From: Clostridiales bacterium
GTDB lineage: Bacteria; Bacillota; Clostridia; Peptostreptococcales; Anaerovoracaceae
Assembly: GCA_009778415.1 (NCBI GenBank)
Contig: WRJV01000289.1
Location: forward strand, 1 to 12,327
Direction of reading: 5' to 3'
DNA: 12,327 nucleotides
A program made the position numbers and the translations under genes. Of this stretch, positions 5,773 through 12,327 are shown in pieces. The notes below the pieces were generated by a model. That model had not been told where the DNA came from. It saw only the letters and a list, made by a program, of their open reading frames with translations, and searched no databases. The number at the start of each line of letters is the position of its first letter. The first letter of the stretch is position 1.

Positions 5773-8700
5773 TTACTTTCTGCGGTACAGCGCTATTTTT
5801 TTGCAGACCGCTTCGATGTCGATCGGTTTCGCGAGATGGTCGTTCATCCCGCTTTCGATGCATTTGTCCACGTCCTCCTTGAACACGTTGGCAGTCATGG
5901 CTACAATCGGTATGCTCTTTGCCCTTTCTGCGTCAAGGCTGCGGATAGCCCTGGTCGCGTCGAGGCCGTCCATGACAGGCATCTGCACGTCCATAATGAT
6001 CATGTCGTACCTGCCGGGGTTTGCCTTGAATTTGTCCACCGCTACCTTGCCGTTCTCGGCTATGTCAATGTCTACGCCTGTGTCGTCAAGAAGCGAGATG
6101 AAAATTTCCCGGTTTATTTCGACGTCCTCGGCAAACAGCAGCATGACGCCGGAAAAATCAGGCCGGCTGCTGCCTGCGGTGATTGCAGGTTTCTTGTCGG
6201 GAATCTGCGTGTTTGCGCCAATTGTCTCATTGATTGCGTTGAGAATCGCAGACGGGAACAAAGGCTTTGAAATGAACCGGCTGACTCCTAAGTGCTGCGC
6301 GTCTTTTTCAATCCTGTTCCATTTCAAAAATGACGTCATTATGACGAGGGACGTGCCTTTGCCGATTTCACCGCCCATGCCGGAAGCCAGCTCAAGTCCA
6401 TCCATGCTGGGCGGGCTGTGGTCAGCGAATACGATGTCATATGGCTTCTGCGCCTCTACCGCCAGCTTCAGAAGGGAAAGCGCCATCTCTGAACTGTCCG
6501 CTTCGTCCGCATTTACGCCAAAACTGTCCGCCACTGCTTTGAAGTACCCTCTGCTTTCGCTGTCCCCGTCAACGACCAGCAGCTTCACTTCATCGGGGTG
6601 TACGTTCCTGAAAAACACCGCCCTGTTCTGGTACTTCGGCCGGTCCAGCCTGACTTCAAAAATAAAATTCGAACCTTTGCCCGCCTCTGTTTCGACCCAA
6701 ATCCGGCCTCCCATCTTTTCAACGATGCTCTTTGATATGGCGAGCCCCAGCCCGGTCCCCCCGAATTTGCGCGAAGTGCTGCTGTCAGCCTGTTCAAAAA
6801 CGTTGAACAGCCTGGCTTTCTGCTCTTCCGTCATCCCGATCCCCGTATCCTTTACGGTGAAACGCAGGACGCCGTACCCATCCTCTCTCTCAACCTCCTG
6901 CGCCTCGATCTCTATTTCCCCACCTTCCGGCGTGAATTTCAGGGCGTTTGACGTCAGGTTCGTGACTACTTGCGTAAGCCTAAGCTCGTCGCCTATGAAG
7001 TTCATCCTCATGTCCGGCGCAATGATGATGTTGAAGTGGATGCATTTCATTTCAATTTTCTCGATGAAAAGGTTGCTCACTTTGGTGAGCATTTTTTCTA
7101 TGTCTATCGGAACGCGCTCAAGGTCGAATTTCCCAGCTTCGATCTTTGACATGTCGAGAATGTCGTTGATGAGCCCCAGCAGGTGCGTCGACGAATTTTC
7201 AATCATGGACAGGCAGTACTGCAGCTTTTCCACATCGCCTGATTTTGCCGCAATCTGCGTCATTCCTATGATAGCGTTCATCGGCGTCCGCATCTCATGG
7301 CTCATGTTCGACAGGAAGTTGCTCTTGGCGTGGCTTGCCTGTTCGGCGAGTCTCATCTTGTTGATCTTCTCCTCGGCTTCCTTTAGGGAGGATATGTCCG
7401 TGAAGCTCTCAAGAAGAGCTGGCCTGCCGTCATAGTGAATCATTGACACGGATTTGACTATGGGGATTCTTTTGCCCGCAGAATTGACGAATTCACGCTC
7501 AGAATGGTCGATAACCAAGCTTTTTTCCGTCACCGGGCAGCGTTCGTCCAAACAGAACGTCTGATTGCACCGCTTGCCGACTATCGACTCCTTCGAGTCA
7601 CCGAACATGCGGACGGCTACCGGGTTGACATCCAGCGTCACGCGGGTGTTGGCGTCAATTATGGCAATGCCGCTTTCCACCTTGTTCCAGACCGTTTCAA
7701 AGCGTTCCAGCATGTCCCGGGCGTCGTTCCTCGATTTGACGATGCAGTTTTCGGGGATGTTGACCCTCAAGGCTATCTTCCTGGCCATTTCGTGGCATGT
7801 TTCAGAGCCGCAGGCGCCGCAGTCGACGTTTCGCATCGCATCGTCGCTTTTCTCCAGCAAGGCGAAAGCTTCCTCTATGTCGTTTTCAGATATTTCGGGG
7901 AATGCTGCGTCTGCCGGCGCGTACTCTCTCAAAAAATGCGCCAGCTTCAATTTGCCGTCGAGCTCTTTGTACAGGGACTCGAAGTGTTCCATGCTGTGGC
8001 TTTCCGTCGCCGCTTTCCTGCTTTTGTCCATTCCGGCGCCAATTTCAAACACGCTCATGCCATGCAGGCAGCCTGACCCCTCGTTGCAGCCTTCCGTACA
8101 ATTCAGCACGTCGTACACGTCCGGCAACAGTTCTGTTGGGGTTTTGGCGAATGTGTTCAGTTTTGAGTAGATGCCGGAACCTTCGGCATGGGATATGCGA
8201 AACCTCCTGCCCGTAAAGAAATCAATGTTCTCCTTAAGCCCGCCGGGCATCGGAAACAAGGCACCCAGCCCGCTTTCATAGCGGTCGAACTCGGTTTCTT
8301 CGGATGGAAGGCAGATATTGTTGCGCTTCAAGTGCTCATAGAGCTTCGCTATAGTGACGTTGTACCTGATGAGCCCGGTGTCCTCGAATTCGTTTGCCTT
8401 GGCAACGCATGGCGACAGCGCTGCAAGTTCGTCTTGCACCCCTTCGTACTCCTTCATGAAGACGGCGGTGCAAGCCATGGGGCCATGCACCGGGAACAGT
8501 TTTGCAAGCAAATCCTGCCGGTAGATTTTGCAATACGACACTATCGACGGGCATGGCGAGGTTATCATCGGTTCAGGGTGGTATTTTTCCATGTACCTGA
8601 TGTGCGCCCATATGCTGATGTCCGCCCCAAAAGACACATCGTATATCTTCCTGACCCCAAGCGCTTTGAGGTACGCAAACAACCTCTTGTATTCAGGGAT

Positions 8701-8976
8701 GTTCGTCCGCACCGCAGGCGCAGCCACAAGCGATATGGGGGTCCCTTTAGTCAGGTCAGCGAAGAACAGCTCCGTGTCGTCTTCGAAATACCTGGCGTCA
8801 TGCTTGCAAGCAAAAACGCAATGGCCGCAAGCTATGCATTTTGCGTTGTCGACCTTGACCTTGATGTTTCCCGCAGCGTCCTGATACGTCACGTTGGCCG
8901 TCTCCATCGGGCATTCTCTCACGCACCTGTTGCAGCCGGTACATAAATCTTGATTTGCTTTAATGATTTCTTTCAT
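5773..8976 (-). CDS. [FeFe]-hydrogenase-like sensory hybrid histidine kinase (Fd-H-cluster-FeS-PAS-HK-REC-REC)
   Basis: This 1067-residue soluble protein probably senses H2 or redox state and starts a phosphorelay. Residues 12-57 hold two 4Fe-4S ferredoxin motifs (C12/15/18/22 and C47/50/53/57). Residues 80-310 resemble the [FeFe]-hydrogenase catalytic domain, with H-cluster ligands C142 (ITSPCPS), C190 (SPCVAK), C293 and C297 (NCTEGC). The usual proton-relay cysteine is proline (P141), and the two active-site methionines appear as S188 and L291. That pattern fits sensory (HydS/Hsf-like) hydrogenases, not turnover enzymes. C386/389/394/411 form a further FeS motif of the RnfB type. A PAS domain (about 425-530) has C470, C475 and C480. 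The kinase has H560 (SNMSHEMRTP), an N box near 673-678, DTGIG (710-714) and GGTGLGL. Receiver domains have D852 and D996; the last is fully canonical. There are no membrane segments. GGGAGG lies 7 bases before the ATG at 8976. The gene overlaps the GGDEF gene upstream by 17 bases, so translation is probably coupled. No output regulator or maturase (HydEFG) gene is in the window. Confidence 0.92.
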   Translation of the reverse strand: MKEIIKANQDLCTGCNRCVRECPMETANVTYQDAAGNIKVKVDNAKCIACGHCVFACKHDARYFEDDTELFFADLTKGTPISLVAAPAVRTNIPEYKRLFAYLKALGVRKIYDVSFGADISIWAHIRYMEKYHPEPMITSPCPSIVSYCKIYRQDLLAKLFPVHGPMACTAVFMKEYEGVQDELAALSPCVAKANEFEDTGLIRYNVTIAKLYEHLKRNNICLPSEETEFDRYESGLGALFPMPGGLKENIDFFTGRRFRISHAEGSGIYSKLNTFAKTPTELLPDVYDVLNCTEGCNEGSGCLHGMSVFEIGAGMDKSRKAATESHSMEHFESLYKELDGKLKLAHFLREYAPADAAFPEISENDIEEAFALLEKSDDAMRNVDCGACGSETCHEMARKIALRVNIPENCIVKSRNDARDMLERFETVWNKVESGIAIIDANTRVTLDVNPVAVRMFGDSKESIVGKRCNQTFCLDERCPVTEKSLVIDHSEREFVNSAGKRIPIVKSVSMIHYDGRPALLESFTDISSLKEAEEKINKMRLAEQASHAKSNFLSNMSHEMRTPMNAIIGMTQIAAKSGDVEKLQYCLSMIENSSTHLLGLINDILDMSKIEAGKFDLERVPIDIEKMLTKVSNLFIEKIEMKCIHFNIIIAPDMRMNFIGDELRLTQVVTNLTSNALKFTPEGGEIEIEAQEVEREDGYGVLRFTVKDTGIGMTEEQKARLFNVFEQADSSTSRKFGGTGLGLAISKSIVEKMGGRIWVETEAGKGSNFIFEVRLDRPKYQNRAVFFRNVHPDEVKLLVVDGDSESRGYFKAVADSFGVNADEADSSEMALSLLKLAVEAQKPYDIVFADHSPPSMDGLELASGMGGEIGKGTSLVIMTSFLKWNRIEKDAQHLGVSRFISKPLFPSAILNAINETIGANTQIPDKKPAITAGSSRPDFSGVMLLFAEDVEINREIFISLLDDTGVDIDIAENGKVAVDKFKANPGRYDMIIMDVQMPVMDGLDATRAIRSLDAERAKSIPIVAMTANVFKEDVDKCIESGMNDHLAKPIDIEAVCKKIALYRRK

Positions 8977-11203
8977 TTTCGCGCCTCCCTGTCGCCCAGC
9001 TTGCCCCGTCATAGAAAACAACCTTGTTGCGCCCTTCCTCTTTGGCCATGTAAAGAGCCTCGTCAGCGTACCTGACCGCTAAGTCCAAATCGTTCTTTGG
9101 AGCTGCGTTCGCAATTCCAAAACTGGCTGAGATAGATATCTCCTTGCCCTCAAACATCACCGGCGTATTGCAAACCTCCAGCCTGATCCTCTCCACGGCG
9201 CTTATCGCGTGGTTCCTGTCAGCCCCCTTGATGTCAGTCATGAGTATTATGAATTCCTCCCCGCCGTACCGGCCGAATATGTCATAAGGCCTGATGCAGC
9301 TTCTCACCCTCCGCGATATCTCCCTTAATACTTCGTCCCCGGCGACGTGGCCATAAGTGTCGTTGACCACTTTGAAATGGTCCAGGTCGAAAATGATGAT
9401 AAAGCAGTCAATGCCGGTCCTGAGCGACCTTGCTATTTGAACCGCGCTTAATTCCATGAAAAAACGCCTGTTGAAAATGCCGGTCAGCGCGTCGTTGTTG
9501 GCCATTTCTTTCAGTTTTCTGCCAAGCCTCAAATTCCGAAGGAACAAAAGGCCTGTCGCTATCAGCAGGCAAAGAAGCACGGCGACGAAAATCATCATTA
9601 ACCGTGCCCGGTCTTCCGCAATCTTCTTCGAGTAGTCGAACATCCTGCCTGTCCAGCTGGCTTCGATCGCGTCTGTTTGCACGAATTGCTGCGCTTTGTC
9701 TATTATCGAGCACAAAATCCCTTCCCCCTTGAAAAACCCGAAGTATGAGTCCATCGGGGCGTTTAGCTCGATATTGACCTTGAAACCTGGCTTTTCGCGG
9801 TAATTTATCTGGTAGAGCAATGTGTGCTCGGAAGCCATTAAGAGGTCCACGTCCCCGTTTTCCAGCGCGTCAAGGCATTCGTTCAGCGTATCGTACCTGA
9901 CCAGGTTGTCGTTGTCCGGGAACAGCTCCTTGTATATGTCCTCAAGCCCTGATTGCTTCAGTACCCCTACTCTCGCCCTCACAATCTGGTAGCTTGCCAA
10001 GTTCGGGTAGTCAGACCTGGACATGATGATGTAGTAAGACTTAGAATAGGGCACCGCACTCCACAGGAACAGGTCTTCCCGCGCTTTCGAGTACAGCATT
10101 TGCGCAGCCATCGGCAGCTCCCCAGTCTTGATTTTTTCAAACATTTCCGCCCAAATTTCGCCGTTTGTGGGCGCAGCTTCAAATGCTATGTCCGTCAGCT
10201 TGCTGATTTCCTCAAGCACGTCCACGGCTATCCCTTCAAACTCGCCGTCGTTCTTGTTGTAGAAGTTCACCGGATAGTTGTCCTGCTCGTATATGACGGA
10301 GACGCTTGCCCCGCTCTGCGTCAGGTTGTCCAAGTACTTTTTTTCTTCGGCGTTGAAGGCTTTGTGCAGCTTGAACTTTGTGTATTCAAAATCGCCGTCT
10401 TTGTAGAGTTCGTAGAGCTTGTCGACCCCGCCCGCGTCTATAAACTTGTCAATCACTGAAACGACAGGCGCAAGGTCGGGGTTTGCGGTTGCCATCGACA
10501 CAGATTCGTGTACCCTCGAGAAAAATATTTTTGAGTTGATGAAGTCGTATTCGTCAAAAGCCGGATCCGCTACCGCCTCGTCGATAAATGCGTCTATTTC
10601 GCCGTCCTCAATCATCTTTGCCGCTATAGGGTACTCGCTGATGTCGATGCGCACGAAATTGACCGGATACGACTTTTTGATGGTGTCGGCCGTAATCGAC
10701 CCTTCCAGGAAGCCGATCCTCATTCCGCTTACGTCTGCTTCGTCCTGAATTTCTGAATCGGCGCGCGTAAAAATACGCAGCAGCCGCTCCGCTATGGGCA
10801 GGGTCATGCCGTAAACCTGCATCCGTTCCTCAGTCGCCGTCAATTCGCCGGCGAAATCGATTGAGCGGGATTCCAAGCCGTTAATCAGCTCGTCCCACTC
10901 GAACAATTCCAGATTGAACCGCGCACCAAAGAATTCAGACAAAAAATCGCACAAATTCACCGCAAACCCTGCAGTTGAACCGTCAGGCAGCGTGAACGCT
11001 TCGGTTGAGAGAAGCGCCCCGTAAGTGAACGCGCCCCTGTTTGCCTTCAACTCCTCGATTTCCGCAATTTCTTTTTCGGTCACCCCCGGAACGTCCCTGT
11101 AAGTCTTAATCATATCAGTCAGCGGCGCTTTGCTCGTTCCATGGGAACACCCCGCCAAAGGCAACAAAAGAAAAACGAGTATTATTGCCAGCGCTTTTTT
11201 CAT
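8960..11203 (-). CDS. Lipoprotein-type sensor diguanylate cyclase with tandem solute-binding domains
   Basis: This 747-residue membrane protein should sense small ligands outside the cell and make cyclic di-GMP inside. Residues 1-19 form a lipoprotein signal with lipobox LAGC (C19). Two family-3 solute-binding-like (Venus flytrap) domains follow, at about 57-270 (MRIGFLEGSI at 161-170) and 300-520 (RVGVLKQSGL at 411-420). Tandem domains of this kind occur in BvgS/EvgS-type sensors. A membrane helix spans 535-556, and a GGDEF domain covers about 565-735. It starts with NDALTGIFNRRFF, has D606, an intact GGEEF active site (647-651), and an RPYD inhibitory site (638-641) exactly five residues before it. 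The enzyme therefore looks active and product-inhibited. The ATG at 11203 has AGGGG 7 bases upstream. The gene is first in an operon with the hydrogenase-like kinase. The ligand is unknown; amino acids are common for this fold. Confidence 0.92.
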   Translation of the reverse strand: MKKALAIILVFLLLPLAGCSHGTSKAPLTDMIKTYRDVPGVTEKEIAEIEELKANRGAFTYGALLSTEAFTLPDGSTAGFAVNLCDFLSEFFGARFNLELFEWDELINGLESRSIDFAGELTATEERMQVYGMTLPIAERLLRIFTRADSEIQDEADVSGMRIGFLEGSITADTIKKSYPVNFVRIDISEYPIAAKMIEDGEIDAFIDEAVADPAFDEYDFINSKIFFSRVHESVSMATANPDLAPVVSVIDKFIDAGGVDKLYELYKDGDFEYTKFKLHKAFNAEEKKYLDNLTQSGASVSVIYEQDNYPVNFYNKNDGEFEGIAVDVLEEISKLTDIAFEAAPTNGEIWAEMFEKIKTGELPMAAQMLYSKAREDLFLWSAVPYSKSYYIIMSRSDYPNLASYQIVRARVGVLKQSGLEDIYKELFPDNDNLVRYDTLNECLDALENGDVDLLMASEHTLLYQINYREKPGFKVNIELNAPMDSYFGFFKGEGILCSIIDKAQQFVQTDAIEASWTGRMFDYSKKIAEDRARLMMIFVAVLLCLLIATGLLFLRNLRLGRKLKEMANNDALTGIFNRRFFMELSAVQIARSLRTGIDCFIIIFDLDHFKVVNDTYGHVAGDEVLREISRRVRSCIRPYDIFGRYGGEEFIILMTDIKGADRNHAISAVERIRLEVCNTPVMFEGKEISISASFGIANAAPKNDLDLAVRYADEALYMAKEEGRNKVVFYDGASWATGRRENERNH
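8984..8989 (-). promoter_or_regulatory. Ribosome binding site deciding the sensor kinase start, inside the upstream gene
   Basis: GGGAGG lies 7 bases before the ATG at 8976, within the last codons of the GGDEF gene. It favours this start over the in-frame upstream starts around 9021, which would add 15 residues (MFSMTGQAGR...) not expected before a ferredoxin domain. Confidence 0.8.
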
Positions 11204-11245
11204 TCTACCACCCCTGATAGTTAGTCAAACAATAGTCTCTTAAAC

Positions 11246-11274
11246 ATATTAACACAGCAAAGTAGAAAAATCAA
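11246..11274 (-). promoter_or_regulatory. Extended -10 promoter of the GGDEF-kinase operon
   Basis: On the minus strand there is TTGATT (11274-11269), a 17-base spacer, and TAATAT (11251-11246) preceded by TGT, an extended -10 element. Each box matches four of six consensus bases. The predicted transcript would start near 11239 with a leader of about 35 bases. Confidence 0.55.
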
Positions 11275-11317
11275 AAGAATTTGGCAAATAACGTGTTTAA
11301 CTTTGAATTTTCAATAT

Positions 11318-12327
11318 TCACTCCTGGGTTTTCTTCGCCTTTGCCCTGCGTTTCCTCATCCGAATCACAACAAAGGCTACCACGGCTGCCGCAATCAAAA
11401 GCAGCGGAGAAAGCACGACGACATATTTGAACAGCTGCTTGAAGAACTCGCCTATGGCATAAAACGACGCAGCAACCCCGGACTTCAGCTCTTGGCTGTA
11501 GGTCTGCTGGAAAGGCGCAGCCTCCGAAATCTTGGCAACTTCCCTGATGCTGAGCTCTATCGTGCTGTAGTCCACTTGGCTTTGCCAGTTCCGCAGCGTG
11601 GTTGTCAGGCTTTCTATCTGGTAGCGCACGTCAGACAGCCTGCTTTCAATCTTGATCATGTCGTCGACGGTGTCCGTTTTTTCGAGCATTGCAAGCAGCC
11701 TTGTTTCTTCGATCCTGTAGGTGTTCAGCCTGGACTCCGTGTCGAGGAACTGGGTTGTTATGTTTTCGGCGTGGGACCTTGAGTAAATCACGTTGCCGAT
11801 CTCGTAAAACCTGTCGAGCATGTCCTGAAAATGCCCTTTTGGAACACGGACCGTATAGTTTGCATACCTGGGCTGACTGGCTTTGGCGTCCACGTTGATC
11901 ATGCCGCTCACATAAGTAGATTCAAAAAAAGCCTTGTATTCTTTGGCTAATTCCAGAAAGCTGGTGATGGTTTCGTCGAAATCCAAGCTCTCAATCGACA
12001 CTTCTGCCGTATAGATGAGCTTATCGCTTAGCGCATCCGTGCTTTGCCCATAGTCTGCCACTGCCGCATTGGCAGTAAACTGTTCTTCTGCCGTTCCAAA
12101 ACCCTTGCTTTTGTAAATGTAAGCAGCCGAATCGCCAGCTTCGAATTCTGCCTGTCCGTAATAGTCGTAGCCAGCCTCAAGGTCGCTCCCGGAACCGCTC
12201 CCTCCGCCATCTGCCATGCCTGACCAAGAACTGCTTCCTGAATACAAATCGTACAGTCCGGAGTCGCCTGCCGGCGCATATCTGTCGCCGCCGCTGCAAG
12301 CCGCCATTGAAATGATCATGGCAGCCG
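11318..12327 (-). CDS. DUF4349 lipoprotein, N-terminus cut by the window edge
   Basis: The frame stays open to the window end, so the true start lies outside. Counting from the Met at 12319, the visible part starts within a lipoprotein signal (MIISMAAC then SGG, probable lipidated C8). A Gly/Ser/Tyr-rich low-complexity stretch follows (about 20-65). The DUF4349 region runs from LIYTAEVSIE (101-110) to about 265. It includes YTVRVPKGHFQDMLDRF and a helical, probably coiled-coil stretch (190-245), FLDTESRLNTYRIEETRLLAML and onward. A membrane helix at 298-319 is followed by a strongly basic tail (RMRKRRAKAKK), which places the tail in the cytoplasm. DUF4349 has no settled function; members are envelope proteins with a lipid-anchor and helix layout. 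A separate promoter follows the gene, so it is probably a different transcription unit from the signalling operon. It may be part of an operon starting outside the window. Confidence 0.88.
   Translation of the reverse strand, partial: AAMIISMAACSGGDRYAPAGDSGLYDLYSGSSSWSGMADGGGSGSGSDLEAGYDYYGQAEFEAGDSAAYIYKSKGFGTAEEQFTANAAVADYGQSTDALSDKLIYTAEVSIESLDFDETITSFLELAKEYKAFFESTYVSGMINVDAKASQPRYANYTVRVPKGHFQDMLDRFYEIGNVIYSRSHAENITTQFLDTESRLNTYRIEETRLLAMLEKTDTVDDMIKIESRLSDVRYQIESLTTTLRNWQSQVDYSTIELSIREVAKISEAAPFQQTYSQELKSGVAASFYAIGEFFKQLFKYVVVLSPLLLIAAAVVAFVVIRMRKRRAKAKKTQE

Noticed and set aside
5801..7435. A 544-codon open reading frame on the plus strand
   Set aside because: It lies fully antisense to the kinase and receiver domains, has no recognisable motif or ribosome site, and its composition (Ser/Met/Leu-rich) is what the complementary strand of this coding sequence produces.
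8188..8946. A 252-codon plus-strand open frame
   Set aside because: It is antisense to the ferredoxin and H-cluster region, whose motifs prove the minus-strand frame. It has no family resemblance of its own.
5773..8976. A catalytic [FeFe] hydrogenase
   Set aside because: The proton-relay cysteine is Pro, both active-site methionines are replaced, and the protein continues into PAS, kinase and receiver domains. A sensor is the better call.
8976..9021. Longer start for the sensor kinase at 9021
   Set aside because: It lacks a good ribosome site and would add residues unlike a ferredoxin-domain start, while the ATG at 8976 has GGGAGG at 7 bases.
11281..11317. Terminator after the DUF4349 gene
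   Set aside because: Only a 5-base TTGAA/TTCAA stem with a tiny loop is visible, without a T-run directly behind it. This is too weak to report.

Overview
The window is a 12.3 kb piece with every supported gene on the minus strand. It reads like the chromosome of an anaerobic, Gram-positive-type bacterium of the Bacillota, most likely an uncultured clostridial lineage. The signs are strong GGAGG ribosome sites, sigma-A type promoters, S-layer homology (SLH) modules, a dockerin, a [FeFe]-hydrogenase-like sensor and a DUF4349 lipoprotein. The base composition looks balanced (about half G+C by eye), so this is not a low-GC Clostridium. The species cannot be named from sequence alone. I see no rRNA, tRNA, CRISPR array, insertion sequence or phage gene.

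Layout in the direction of transcription (high to low coordinates). (1) 12327-11318: a DUF4349 lipoprotein, cut at its N-terminus by the window edge. (2) 11203-8960: a lipoprotein-type membrane sensor with two solute-binding domains, one membrane helix and an intact GGDEF diguanylate cyclase. (3) 8976-5773: a 1067-residue hybrid histidine kinase whose sensor half is a [FeFe]-hydrogenase-like H-cluster domain, followed by PAS, kinase and two receiver domains. Genes 2 and 3 overlap by 17 bases and form a signalling operon with a promoter at 11246-11274. (4) 5625-1609: a secreted 1338-residue M14 zinc carboxypeptidase-like protein ending in a cohesin-like domain and a dockerin, with its own promoter. 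(5) 1345-68: a secreted protein with an N-terminal cohesin-like domain and C-terminal SLH modules, with its own promoter and a leader of about 155 nt.

The most interesting unit is the pair at 5625-68. One protein carries a dockerin on a peptidase. The next carries a cohesin-like fold on a cell-wall (SLH) anchor. By analogy with cellulosomes, this looks like a small surface-attached peptidase assembly without any glycoside hydrolase in view. The peptidase also has its own cohesin-like domain, so it could in principle bind other dockerin proteins or itself. Cohesin-dockerin binding here is inference.

The second interesting unit is the operon at 11203-5773. It places a periplasmic-type ligand sensor that makes cyclic di-GMP next to a cytoplasmic redox or H2 sensor kinase. 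In the hydrogenase domain the cysteine ligands of the H-cluster are kept, but the proton-relay cysteine is replaced by proline and two active-site methionines are replaced, as expected for a sensor rather than a working enzyme. Whether the signalling operon controls the surface pair is not shown by the sequence.
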